From positions 124,001 to 188,000 of the forward strand of contig NZ_JACHYN010000004.1 in assembly GCF_014192915.1 (NCBI RefSeq): 64,000 nucleotides of DNA. The letters run 5' to 3'. The translations under genes were made by a program, and so were the position numbers. This DNA is from Azospirillum sp. OGB3. Its GTDB lineage: Bacteria; Pseudomonadota; Alphaproteobacteria; Azospirillales; Azospirillaceae. The notes beneath the pieces were generated by a model. It had not been told where the DNA came from and did no database searches. It saw only the letters and a program-made list of their open reading frames with translations. Positions 55,551 to 64,000 of the stretch are shown in pieces (the stretch's first letter is position 1; each line of letters opens with the position of its first letter).

Positions 55551-55711
55551 GGGATCGATCACAATTCACCCCGGAGCCAAGTCGGATTTTGCTAAACTCT
55601 CGTTCGAAGTAACGACAATTGCCGCGCCGCTTCATCCGGAAGAGAGGCGGGCGGCGGTGATTGGCTTGATCCGCCGACCGAATGGCTTCGATGTCCTGTG
55701 GAGTTTCCATT

Positions 55712-56437
55712 ATGCCGTTTCACCGACCGGCCCTGGGGCTGACCCTTGCCGCCCTCGCCCTGGCCGGAACCCTGGCGGGCGCCGCCCAGGCCGCAACCAC
55801 TGATCGCGGCCCTGCTCCCGCCGCCCCTGCTCCCGCCGCTCAAGCCGCTCCGGCCACCACCGCTCCGGCCGGCGCGGCCGAGGCTGCCCCCGCCGCGAAG
55901 GTGACGGGTTTCCGCTCGGCGCGCTTCGGCATGTCCGGCGACGAGGTCGCAAAGGCCATCGCCAAGGATTTCAAGATCGAGGGCAAGGACATCCGCCGCG
56001 AGACCAACGCGACGGAGCGGACCACCAGCCTGATCGTCAAGGTCGACGATCTGCAGACCGGCGCCGGCCCGGCGGTCGTCGCCTACATCCTCGGCCACTC
56101 GACGCAGAAACTCTTCCAGGTGAACATCCTGTGGGGCGGCGCGGTGAATCCGAAGGTCGATCCCAATGCCCTGGTCGGCGCGGCCAACGCGCTGCGCAAC
56201 TATTTCGTGGGACAGGGCTACCGGCAGGAGGGGATGCTGCTCAACGCGCCGGTCGGCGACGGATCGCAGGTTGTGGTCTTCCGCGGCACCGACAGCCAGG
56301 GGCGCATGAGCCTGCTGACCCTCGCGGTGCCGCCGAAGCCTTCGGACGACACCCCCGCCCTGCCGCCGTCGATGCAGCTCTCCTACATCGAGAAGCCGAA
56401 CGAGCCGGACGTCTTCAGGATCGAAAAGGGGTTCTGA
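55712..56437 (+). CDS. Periplasmic protein of unknown function
   Basis: A 241-residue secreted protein. A Sec signal peptide (about 1-27, ending AGAAQA) is followed by an Ala/Pro-rich linker (30-60) and a globular domain starting VTGFRSARFGMSGDEVAKAI, a segment often seen in uncharacterised alphaproteobacterial proteins. The Met at 55712 is chosen because the signal peptide begins there; the frame opens ten codons earlier. A strong terminator follows 33 bases after the stop. Confidence 0.75.
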   Translation: MPFHRPALGLTLAALALAGTLAGAAQAATTDRGPAPAAPAPAAQAAPATTAPAGAAEAAPAAKVTGFRSARFGMSGDEVAKAIAKDFKIEGKDIRRETNATERTTSLIVKVDDLQTGAGPAVVAYILGHSTQKLFQVNILWGGAVNPKVDPNALVGAANALRNYFVGQGYRQEGMLLNAPVGDGSQVVVFRGTDSQGRMSLLTLAVPPKPSDDTPALPPSMQLSYIEKPNEPDVFRIEKGF

Positions 56438-56470
56438 TCGCCGGCCTTCGCCGGTCCGGAAAGGAAAAAA

Positions 56471-56505
56471 GGGCGGCGCCGTCGTGGCGCCGCCCTTTCC
56501 GTTTG
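56471..56505 (+). terminator. Intrinsic terminator after the periplasmic protein gene
   Basis: GGGCGGCGCC and GGCGCCGCCC pair across GTCGT, followed by TTTCCGTTT. A run of A on the other side suggests it may work in both directions. Confidence 0.85.
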
Positions 56506-56507
56506 AG

Positions 56508-56544
56508 CCGAAGGCGTTTGATGGAAGCCATCAGACGCCTTCGG
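56508..56544 (-). terminator. Hairpin downstream of the SapC-family gene
   Basis: CCGAAGGCGT and ACGCCTTCGG pair around a 17-base loop that itself has GATGG/CCATC. It lies immediately after the SapC stop on the minus strand; with the adjacent terminator it probably ends that transcript. Confidence 0.6.
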
Positions 56545-56546
56545 TA

Positions 56547-57272
56547 TCAGCCCCGGCGGGCGAGGCGGTCGACCAGGCCCGACCAACTGCTGACCGAAAT
56601 CAGGTGGGCGTAGACCAGCCCCAGCCAGCCGCGGTCACGCCATTCCACCAGCGTCTCGGCGGGAAGCTGGTTGAAAGCCGCCTCGTCAATCACGTTGAAG
56701 CCGGCGAGGCTCAGCCGCTCGCCGTTGTTCAGGGTGATGTCGGCGCGCTTCTCCGACATCAGGCCGGCGTTGGTCACCGCCTCGACGAACTGCGCGGTGA
56801 AGGCGTTCTGGGCCTGGACTTCCTTGACAAACTCCAGGGCGTTGTTGGTCAGGGCGGACGGCTGCCCGTCAACGAAGAAGGGGTTGTCCCGGCCGGGGAC
56901 GACGGCGTCCGCCGCCTCGTCGATGCACAGGGTGAGCTGGGACTTGTCCTCGCTCTCCAGGAAGATGAACGGATAGCGGCGGACATAGGCAGGGATGTAG
57001 GCCCCCTCCTCCCACGCGCCGTTCGCGTCGACGAACAGGTTTTCACCCGAACGGAGGCCGAGCAGCGCCACCGGCTGAACCACCGGGCCTTCCGAGAACA
57101 GGATCGGGAACTGCTTGCAGGCCGCGGGAAACTCCGCCGCCATCAGCGGCACCGAGTTGGTGCCGGCCGCGAAGGCGAAGTTCGGCTCGCTCCGCAGCGA
57201 CAGGTCGGCGTCACGGGCGGCCACCAGCGGACGGGGGCTCTTGTAGAACAGGGGCAGGGTCGGTTCGGTCAT
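56547..57272 (-). CDS. SapC-family protein
   Basis: A 241-residue SapC-family protein, named after a gene in the Campylobacter surface-layer locus. The family start LPLFYKSPRPLVAARDADLSL, the central AYIPAYVRRYPFIFLES and the end segment EFVKEVQAQNAFT are typical. No signal peptide is present, so it should be cytoplasmic. It starts 47 bases after the giant adhesin-like gene on the same strand, which suggests a role in modification, folding or export of that surface protein (inference). Confidence 0.9.
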   Translation of the reverse strand: MTEPTLPLFYKSPRPLVAARDADLSLRSEPNFAFAAGTNSVPLMAAEFPAACKQFPILFSEGPVVQPVALLGLRSGENLFVDANGAWEEGAYIPAYVRRYPFIFLESEDKSQLTLCIDEAADAVVPGRDNPFFVDGQPSALTNNALEFVKEVQAQNAFTAQFVEAVTNAGLMSEKRADITLNNGERLSLAGFNVIDEAAFNQLPAETLVEWRDRGWLGLVYAHLISVSSWSGLVDRLARRG

Positions 57273-57319
57273 CGTGCGCTATCCAAGGGGTAAAGGTCTG
57301 CTGGTGGAGAAGACGCGCC

Positions 57320-60300
57320 TCAGCGCGCCTCTTCCTTCTCCGTTTGCTGGTTGCCGGTGGCCGACGGCGCAGGGCCGGTGGTCAGGACTTCCGGCTGCGC
57401 GCCGGCGCGGGTGGTGTCCGGAGCAGTCCCGGCGCCGGTCGAACCGCCCACTCCCGAACCGCCCACTCCCGAACCGGTAGACAGAACCTCCGGCTGGAAC
57501 CCAGCGCCGGCCAGGGTCAGAACCTGCGGCGCGGCGTAGGCGGCCAGGGCGTTCGGCGTGAGGCCGCCGCGGGTCACCGTGCCGGTGAACAGGCTGGTGA
57601 CGCCCGGGGTGCTGGGGACCGGAACGACGACCACGACGGTGGCGGCGACCCGGCTGATCTGCTGCGTCGGACCCCAGGGGGTGTTGTTGATGAAGTACGG
57701 CGCCGCGCGCAGCGGGCTGTCGATCGCACTGGCGGCCAACGCGTCCGTCTTGCCGGCGATGGTGCCGAACATCCGGGCAGACCCGGCCTTGGGGACGGTC
57801 AGGCTCAGCACGTCGATCTTCTGCAAGGCGGTCCCGGTCTCCTGTCCGATGAGCAGCGCCCCGCCGTCGGACGCCATGGTCAGCATGGTGGCCTTGCCCT
57901 GGAGCCCCGCCATGGTGATGGGGCCGCCCGCCGCGATGGACGCCTCGCCGTCCGGCAGGGACGCCACGGCGCCCAGCGTGATCGGGCCGGTCTTGGCCGT
58001 GATGCTGGCCGGCAGAACAATGCCCGATCCACCGGATTGGGTAAAGGCCCCCTCCGTGACAACCGTGGCATCACGCCCGAAGGTCACCGTGCCGTTCCCA
58101 TCGGTCGTGACGATGGCCAGGGACCCCGCGCTGTTCACCGCCGCGCCGAAGGTGAAGCCGGCGCCGGTCAGGCGCAGGCCGTCCGTCCCGGTCGCGGTCA
58201 GCGCCTTGGCGAAGCGGATCTCGCCGCCCGTCGTCTGGGTCAGCGAGCGCACGGTCACCGCGCCGTCGTAGAAGACGCCGCCCGAGCTGCGGACCGTGAC
58301 GTCGCCCATCAGGCCCGACGCGCCGATGTCTCCCGCCGCCCGGATGGACGCGCCGGTCAGCGCCAGCGCCGAACGGTTGGCGCTGTCGACGGCCCCGCCG
58401 AACACCAGCTCGCCGCCGGTGCTGGTCAGCGCGCTGGCGCCGGCCACCGTCAGGGCGCCGCCGAAGCGCTGGGTCCCGGTGGTGGTGACGGTGGCGCCGT
58501 CCAGGCGGGTGCCGCCGTTGACGACGATCTGCCGCAGGGCGCCGGTTTCGCCGAAGACCCCGGCCAGAACGGCGTCGCCGTCGATGGTCAGCCCCTGCAC
58601 CCCGGCGTTGGCAGCGTTGCCGCCGTTCAGCAGGGACACGCTCCCGCCCGTCAGGACGGTGTCGGTCCCCAGCGTCACTGCGCCGTCGTAGCTCTGCTCG
58701 GCCAGGGTGGTCACCGCGCCACCGTTGAGGGCGGCGGTGCCGGTCACAGACAGGCGGCTCAGCGCCTGGGTGCCACCGATGGCGCCGTTGACGACGGCGT
58801 TGCCGGCGATGGTCAGCCCCTGGCCGCCGCGGGTGGCGGCGTCCAGTCCGCCGGCCAGCACGACGGTGCTGGCGGTCAGGCGGGTATCGGTCCCCAGCAC
58901 GGCGCGTTCGCCGTAGGTCTGGGTGCCGGTGGTGTCGACGAAGCCGCCGTTGAGGGCCAGCGTCCCCGCCTCGTCGGTGACGACCGAGGCCGCGCGGACC
59001 GACTGGGCGAAGCGGGTCTGGCCGGCGCTGTTCACCGCCAGGGCGCCCAGCCGCTCCGTCCCGCCGACCACGCCGGCAAAGACGGCGTCGGCGAGCCCGG
59101 TGTTGACGGTCAGGGCCTGCCCGCCGTCCAGCGTTCCGGCGAAGGTGACGCCGGTGCCGCTCAGGGTGGACGCGGTGCCGGCCAGACGGACCGCGCCGTT
59201 GTAAGTCTGCGCCCCGCTGGTCACCGCGGTGGCGCCGGTCAGCCGCGTCTCGCCGCCGACCGTCAGCGCGGCCAGCGCCTGCCGGGCGCCGAGGGTGCCG
59301 GCGAGCGCCGCGTTGCCGGCGATGGTCAGGCTCTGACGGCCCGCCGTCGCCGCGTCAACGCTGCCGGACAGCGACACCTGGGTGCCGGTGAGGACGGTGT
59401 CGGTCCCCAGCGTCACCGCGTCGGCGTAGCTCTGCGCCCCGGTGGTGTCGACGCTGCCGCCGTTCAGGATGGTGATCCCGGTGGCGTCGGTGGCCAGCGA
59501 GGCCGCCTTGACCGCGCCGGTGATGGTGGTGGTGCCGCCGCCGTTGACCGTCAGCGCCCCCAGACGGCTGCTGCCGCCGACCGCACCGCCGAGCAGGATG
59601 TCGCCGCTGCCGCTGGTCAGCGTCAGCGCCCCGCCGCCGTCGAGGGTGGAGGCGAGGACGATCCCGCCGGTGCCGGTGATCCGGCTGTCGCCGCCCAGCG
59701 TCACCGCCTTCGCCGCTGTGAAGACCGTGCCGGCCTGATAGGCGCCGTTCAGGGTCACCGCGTCGTTGTAGGTCTGGGCGCCGCTGGTCGTCACCGAGGT
59801 GAGGCTGGTGGTGCCGTCGGCGTCGGTGGTCAGGCTGGCGAGCGCCGTCGTGTTGCCCACCGCGTCTTTGAACAGGGTGGTGCCGCTGCTGTTGACGGCC
59901 AGCGCCTGGGCGCCGTTCACCGTCCCGAAGAAGGTCACCGCGCCGCTGCCGGCGTTGACCGTGGCGGCCCCCGCCAGCGTCACCGGGCCGGCGACGGTGA
60001 AGGCGCCGTTGCCGGTGGCGTAGGTGCCCATCAGGCTGGTTTCCCCGCCGTAGCTCTGGACACCCGTGGTGGTCACGTCGACGAGGCTGGTGTAGCCCGT
60101 GCCGGTCGTCAGGCTGGCGAGCGCGGTCGTGCCGCCCACCGCCGCGTTGAACACCATCGCGCCGGTCGAGGTCGCCGTCAGCGCCTGGGCGCCGTTGACC
60201 GTCCCGTTGAAGGTGATCGTGCCGTAGCCCGCCTCCACAACCGTGGCCCCGGCCAGCGTCGTCGCACCGTTGACGGTGATCGGGCTGTTGGTCGAGCGGT

Positions 60301-63300
60301 AGGCGCCGTCCAGGGTCACCGCGTCGTTGTAGGTCTGGGCGCCGCTGGTCGTCACCGACGAGAGGCTGGTGGTGCCGTCGGCGTCGGTGGTCAGGCTGGC
60401 GAGCGCCGTCGTGTTGCCCACCGCGTCTTTGAACAGGGTGGTGCCGCTGCTGTTGACGGCCAGCGCCTGGGCGCCGTTCACCGTCCCGAAGAAGGTCACC
60501 GCGCCGCTGCCGGCGTTGACCGTGGCGGCCCCCGCCAGCGTCACCGGGCCGGCGACGGTGAAGGCGCCGTTGCCGGTGGCGTAGGTGCCCATCAGGCTGG
60601 TTTCCCCGCCGTAGCTCTGGACACCCGTGGTGGTCACGTCGACGAGGCTGGTGTAGCCCGTGCCGGTCGTCAGGCTGGCGAGCGCGGTCGTGCCGCCCAC
60701 CGCCGCGTTGAACACCATCGCGCCGGTCGAGGTCGCCGTCAGCGCCTGGGCGCCGTTGACCGTCCCGTTGAAGGTGATCGTGCCGTAGCCCGCCTCCACA
60801 ACCGTGGTCCCGGCCAGCGTCGTCGCACCGTTGACGGTGATCGGGCTGTTGGTCGAGCGGTAGGTGCCGTTCAGCGTCGTGGCGGCGCTATGGGTCTGGG
60901 CGCCCGTGGTGGTGACGTCCAGGAAGCTGACCGTTGCGCCCGCGGCGGTGGTCAGGCTGGCGAGCGCCGTCGTGCCGCCCACCGCCGCGTTGAACTGCGT
61001 CGTCCCCGTCCCGGCGATGGTCAACGCCTGGGCGCCATTCACCGTGCCGTTGAAGGTGGCCGTCCCGGCGTTCACCGTTGTCGCCCCGGCCAGCGTGGCC
61101 GCCGCGTTGGTCGTGACCGTACCGCCCGTGTAGGTGCCGTGGAGGGTGACCGCGTCGTTGTAGGTCTGCGCGCCCGTGGTGGTGACGTCGCGCAGGCTGC
61201 TGGTGCCGGTGGCGTCGGTGATCAGGCTGGCGAGCGCCGTCGTGCCGCCCACCGCGCCGGCGAACTGCGTCGTGCCCTTGTTGTTGACCGCCAGGGCGTG
61301 GGTGCCGTCCACGGTGCCCAGGAACAGGACGCTCGACCCGCCGTTCACCGTCGTGTCGCCGGCCAGCGTCGTCGTGCCGTTGGCGGTGAAGGCGGCGGCG
61401 CCGGTGGTGTAGGTGCCGTGGAGGGTGACCGCGTCGTTGTAGGTCTGCGCGCCCGTGGTGGTGACGTTGCGCAGGCTGCTGGTGCCGCCGGCGTCGGTGA
61501 TCAGACTCGCCAGGGCCGTCGTGCCGCCCACCGCGCCAGCGAACTGAGTCGCGCCCTTGCTGTTGACGGCCAGCGCCTGGGCGCCGTCCACCGTGCCGGC
61601 GAACAACACCGCCCCGCCGATGACCGTCGTGTCACCAGCCAGCGTCGCTGCGCTGTTGGCGGTGAAGGCACCGCTTCCGGTGTTGTAGGTGCCGTCGAGC
61701 GTCACCGCGTCGTTGTAGGTCTGGGCGCCGGTGGTCGTCACCGATTTCACGCTGCTGGTGCCGCCCGCGTTGGTGGTCAGGCTGGCGAGCGCCGTCGTGC
61801 CGCCCACCACGCCGTTGAACTGCGCCATGCCCTGGTTGTTGACCGCCAGGGCATAGGCGCCGTCCACCGTGTTCATGAACACGACGCTCGACGTGCCGTT
61901 CACCGTCGTGTCGCCGGCCAGGGTCACCGCGCCGATGGCCGCAAAGACCGCACCGGTGGTGTAGGTGCCGTCAAGCGTCACCGTGCCGCTGTAGGTCTGG
62001 GCGCCGGTGGTCGTCACCGATTTCACGCTGGCCGTCCCGCCGGCGTCGATGGTCAGAGTCGTCAGCGCCGTCGTGCCGCCCACCGTGCCGGTGAACTGGG
62101 TCGCGCCGCTGCTGGTGATCACGAGCGAGTTGGCCCCGTTCACCGTGCCGCTGAACAGCACGTTTCCGCTGCCGGAGTTCACCGTGGTGCCGCCCGCCAG
62201 CGTCGTCGCGCCGGTCACCGTGAAGGCGCCGTTTCCGGTGGCGTAGGCGCCCTGAAGGCTGGTCGCGCCGGTGTAGGTCTGCGCCCCCGCCGTCGTCACG
62301 GCGCGCAGGCTGATGGTCCCGGCGGTGGCCGACAGATAAGCGAGGTTGCTGGCCGCCCCGCCCAGCGTCACGCCGCCCTGTGCGGCGTTCAAGGTCGCCC
62401 CGTACCCGCCGCCGTTCAGCGTGCCGCTCACCGACAGGTCGCCGCCGGTCGCGGTCACCGTGCGGTTGGCGCCCGACAGGGTCAGGTTCCCGGTGACGGT
62501 CACCGACTTGCCGGACAGCGCGCCGCTCACTGTGGTGTTGCCGGTGTAGGTCTGCGTGCCGGTGGTGGTGACGTTGCCCAGGGCGATGGTGGTGCCCTGC
62601 ACCGTCACGCTCGCTCGGGTGTCGTCCGGCCCCGTGCTGCTCACCGCCTTGGCCAGGGTGACCCCACCGCCCGTGGAGACCAGGGAGATGGTGCCGCTGC
62701 CCCCGGCGGAGATGCCGGTGGTGGCGTTGCCGTCGCTGATGGCGCCGCTGGCGGTGACGGCGATGTCGCCGTTGGTGGTGGAGAGATTGCCCAGGGTGAA
62801 GCTGGTGCCGGCCAGATAGATTCCGCCCGTCCCGGTCACCGTCGCCGAGATGTTGGCGATGGTGCTGGTGAAGGCGGCGGAGCTGGTCCCGATTCCGGTG
62901 TTGGAGGTCAGGTCCAGCGTGCCGCCGGTCAGGCTGGTGCCGTTGCCGGTCAGCAGGCTGCCGCCCGCCGCCGACAGGGTGATGGTCCCGGTCGGTCCCG
63001 CGTTCACCGTGCCGACCGTCAGATCGCCCGAGGTCGCGGTCAGGCTGACCGTGCCGACTCCGGTCACCGAGGTCGCGGTCATGCCGGTGCTGCTGGTGGC
63101 GGTGACGGTGCCATTGGCGCCGAGGGTCGCCGCCGTCAGCGTGCCGGTGTTGTTGACGGTCAGGTTCTTGCCGGAGCCGGTCAGGCTGGCGTCGATGGTG
63201 CCGACGGTGGTGTTGAGGGTGGTGTCGCCGCCGTTGGAACCGCTGGCGAAGGTCAGCGAGCCCGCGGTGATCGACAGCGACCGCGGCGAGGCGCCCGCGG

Positions 63301-64000
63301 CCACCACATCGGTGGTGCCCTTCAGCGTCAGCGCGCCCGTGCCGAGGTTGATTGCCGCGGTCGGCAGGGTCAGCACCCCGCCGGACTGCAGCAGCAGGTT
63401 GCCGCTGGTCATCGACAGGCCGGCGCTGGCGTCCAGGTTGCCGGCGGTGCGGATGTAGGCGGACCCACCCGCCCCCAGGGTGACGAGGTTGTTCCCCAGC
63501 GTCAGCGCGGCGCCGTTGATGTTGTCGACCGAGATGACCGGCGTGGTACCGGTGGCGGTCAGGCCGGTCAGGCTGGACACGTTCAGCTTGACCGGCGTGC
63601 CGGCGCCGGTGGCGGCGTCGGTGACGGTGCCGATGCTGCCGCCGTTGGCGGTCAGGCTGGCCGAATGGCCGGTCACATGGGTGCCGTTGCCGCTGCCCAG
63701 GATGGAGCCGGCGGCGGTCAGCGCGACCGCTCCGTTGGTGGTGTTGGCCGACACCGACTGAACGGTCATCGTGCCGGCGGCCTCGATGATGACCGAGCCG
63801 CCGGAGGCGGTGGCCGAGGCGACGGTGACTCCGCTGCTGGTGGCGTCGGTGAGATAGATGCTGCCGGTGGCGCTCGCCAGGGTCAGGCTGCCGGTGGTGG
63901 TCTGGACCGACCGGCTGGAGGTGCCGACGCCCTTGTTGCCGGTCAGCGAAACCGAACCGCCGACGATCCGCGTCTCGGCAAGGCCGTCGTCATAGACGCC
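57320..64000 (-). CDS. Giant repeat-rich adhesin-like surface protein (partial, 5' end outside window)
   Basis: The last 2,226 codons of a very large protein; the frame is open to the window edge, so the start, signal peptide and any TPS/haemagglutination domain lie beyond 64000. It is almost wholly Gly/Ala/Thr/Ser/Val/Asn with units of about 93 residues (TTLAGDTTVN...GTVDGAQALAVN...VGGTTALASL...VTTTGAQTYNDAVTL), about a dozen in the middle, predicting a long beta-helix as in filamentous haemagglutinins. The C-terminus has no visible beta-barrel, which argues against a classical autotransporter and for two-partner secretion. It ends with a Gly/Pro-rich tail holding QPEVLSTG and QPEVLTTG. The Met at 63769 is internal. 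Confidence 0.88.
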   Translation of the reverse strand, partial: GVYDDGLAETRIVGGSVSLTGNKGVGTSSRSVQTTTGSLTLASATGSIYLTDATSSGVTVASATASGGSVIIEAAGTMTVQSVSANTTNGAVALTAAGSILGSGNGTHVTGHSASLTANGGSIGTVTDAATGAGTPVKLNVSSLTGLTATGTTPVISVDNINGAALTLGNNLVTLGAGGSAYIRTAGNLDASAGLSMTSGNLLLQSGGVLTLPTAAINLGTGALTLKGTTDVVAAGASPRSLSITAGSLTFASGSNGGDTTLNTTVGTIDASLTGSGKNLTVNNTGTLTAATLGANGTVTATSSTGMTATSVTGVGTVSLTATSGDLTVGTVNAGPTGTITLSAAGGSLLTGNGTSLTGGTLDLTSNTGIGTSSAAFTSTIANISATVTGTGGIYLAGTSFTLGNLSTTNGDIAVTASGAISDGNATTGISAGGSGTISLVSTGGGVTLAKAVSSTGPDDTRASVTVQGTTIALGNVTTTGTQTYTGNTTVSGALSGKSVTVTGNLTLSGANRTVTATGGDLSVSGTLNGGGYGATLNAAQGGVTLGGAASNLAYLSATAGTISLRAVTTAGAQTYTGATSLQGAYATGNGAFTVTGATTLAGGTTVNSGSGNVLFSGTVNGANSLVITSSGATQFTGTVGGTTALTTLTIDAGGTASVKSVTTTGAQTYSGTVTLDGTYTTGAVFAAIGAVTLAGDTTVNGTSSVVFMNTVDGAYALAVNNQGMAQFNGVVGGTTALASLTTNAGGTSSVKSVTTTGAQTYNDAVTLDGTYNTGSGAFTANSAATLAGDTTVIGGAVLFAGTVDGAQALAVNSKGATQFAGAVGGTTALASLITDAGGTSSLRNVTTTGAQTYNDAVTLHGTYTTGAAAFTANGTTTLAGDTTVNGGSSVLFLGTVDGTHALAVNNKGTTQFAGAVGGTTALASLITDATGTSSLRDVTTTGAQTYNDAVTLHGTYTGGTVTTNAAATLAGATTVNAGTATFNGTVNGAQALTIAGTGTTQFNAAVGGTTALASLTTAAGATVSFLDVTTTGAQTHSAATTLNGTYRSTNSPITVNGATTLAGTTVVEAGYGTITFNGTVNGAQALTATSTGAMVFNAAVGGTTALASLTTGTGYTSLVDVTTTGVQSYGGETSLMGTYATGNGAFTVAGPVTLAGAATVNAGSGAVTFFGTVNGAQALAVNSSGTTLFKDAVGNTTALASLTTDADGTTSLSSVTTSGAQTYNDAVTLDGAYRSTNSPITVNGATTLAGATVVEAGYGTITFNGTVNGAQALTATSTGAMVFNAAVGGTTALASLTTGTGYTSLVDVTTTGVQSYGGETSLMGTYATGNGAFTVAGPVTLAGAATVNAGSGAVTFFGTVNGAQALAVNSSGTTLFKDAVGNTTALASLTTDADGTTSLTSVTTSGAQTYNDAVTLNGAYQAGTVFTAAKAVTLGGDSRITGTGGIVLASTLDGGGALTLTSGSGDILLGGAVGGSSRLGALTVNGGGTTTITGAVKAASLATDATGITILNGGSVDTTGAQSYADAVTLGTDTVLTGTQVSLSGSVDAATAGRQSLTIAGNAALAGTLGARQALAALTVGGETRLTGATAVTSGAQTYNGAVRLAGTASTLSGTGVTFAGTLDGGQALTVNTGLADAVFAGVVGGTERLGALAVNSAGQTRFAQSVRAASVVTDEAGTLALNGGFVDTTGTQTYGERAVLGTDTRLTASTVVLAGGLDAATRGGQGLTIAGNAVVNGAIGGTQALSRLSVTGTAALNGGAVTTLAEQSYDGAVTLGTDTVLTGGSVSLLNGGNAANAGVQGLTIDGDAVLAGVFGETGALRQIVVNGGTRLDGATVTTTGTQRFGGALTVAGASALTSTGGELVFGGAVDSANRSALALTGASIRAAGDIGASGLMGDVTVRSSGGVFYDGAVTVRSLTQTTGGEIRFAKALTATGTDGLRLTGAGFTFGAAVNSAGSLAIVTTDGNGTVTFGRDATVVTEGAFTQSGGSGIVLPASITAKTGPITLGAVASLPDGEASIAAGGPITMAGLQGKATMLTMASDGGALLIGQETGTALQKIDVLSLTVPKAGSARMFGTIAGKTDALAASAIDSPLRAAPYFINNTPWGPTQQISRVAATVVVVVPVPSTPGVTSLFTGTVTRGGLTPNALAAYAAPQVLTLAGAGFQPEVLSTGSGVGGSGVGGSTGAGTAPDTTRAGAQPEVLTTGPAPSATGNQQTEKEEAR
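57447..57476. repeat. 15-bp tandem repeat in the adhesin C-terminal tail
   Basis: Two copies of a 15-base unit (CCGCCCACTCCCGAA) encode GSGVG-type pentapeptides. The unit is a multiple of three, so copy-number change would not shift frame. Confidence 0.7.
59740..60861. repeat. Tandem duplication of 561 bp within the adhesin gene
   Basis: 59740-60300 and 60301-60861 are nearly identical, with only a handful of base differences (for example GAGGTGAGG versus GACGAGAGG and TGGCCC versus TGGTCC). The period is 187 codons, two of the 93-residue units, so the frame is kept. Confidence 0.9.

Noticed and set aside
59740-62300. Regular repeats that could suggest a CRISPR array
   Set aside because: The units are long (about 279 bp), coding and in frame, with no short palindromic repeats or unique spacers.
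57558-63761. Many plus-strand open frames opposite the adhesin gene
   Set aside because: They repeat with the adhesin units, are Val/Ala/Pro-rich, and reflect antisense reading of a repeat-rich coding sequence.

Overview
The window is about 68% GC by eye, densely coded, and carries alphaproteobacterial gene sets: RegB/RegA redox control beside a cyoABCD-SURF1 quinol oxidase operon, a napEFDABC periplasmic nitrate reductase operon, many Dpp-type and TRAP uptake systems, and dispersed CCCTCTCCC palindromes. The best fit is Azospirillum or a close relative, a plant-associated diazotroph, but there is no rRNA or core marker here to prove it. The mix of catabolic islands and respiratory accessory genes would suit a chromid or large plasmid (inference).

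Positions 1-15,100 hold a catabolic island. A LysR regulator is divergent from an M20 deacylase, a complete peptide/opine-type ABC transporter (binding protein, two permeases, fused double ATPase), a ketopantoate-reductase-like protein, an M20 amidohydrolase, an acetylpolyamine/HDAC-type deacetylase, an acetolactate-synthase-like ThDP enzyme, a beta-keto acid cleavage enzyme (BKACE) and an EamA exporter. It looks like import and stepwise dismantling of an acylated amino compound whose identity is unknown.

Positions 15,043-22,543 hold a second catabolic island: a LacI regulator divergent from a TRAP transporter (DctP, fused DctQM), then a VOC protein, a RuBisCO-like protein with a nearly complete RuBisCO active site, and a DUF1537 kinase. 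This matches part of the 3-oxo-isoapionate (apiose/apionate) pathway, with an extra VOC enzyme.

Positions 22,700-27,500 carry regulators and housekeeping genes: a FixK-like Crp/Fnr protein, a single-domain response regulator, an HU protein, an ECF sigma/anti-sigma pair and a Bax-inhibitor-1 protein. Positions 27,600-35,000 hold an oxalate/formate-type MFS protein, a 774-base non-coding region with an orphan minus-strand terminator, and the nap operon. A second HU gene, identical in protein and differing by one base, follows and makes a direct repeat about 10.5 kb from the first.

Positions 35,200-42,900 carry minus-strand regA, regB, surf1 and cyoDCBA. An FNR/FixK-type box and a perfect 8+1+8 palindrome lie in the divergent promoter between cyoA and an MHS-type MFS transporter. 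Positions 44,200-56,400 hold a ParDE module, NAD(P)HX dehydratase, a histidine phosphatase, a PAS-GGDEF diguanylate cyclase, a BCCT transporter, an MprF-like flippase without its synthase domain, TrkH and several unassigned small proteins.

The right end (56,547-64,000) has a SapC-family gene and, just upstream of it on the minus strand, the last 2,226 codons of a giant repeat-rich adhesin-like protein whose 5' end lies beyond the window. It contains a nearly identical 561-bp tandem duplication.
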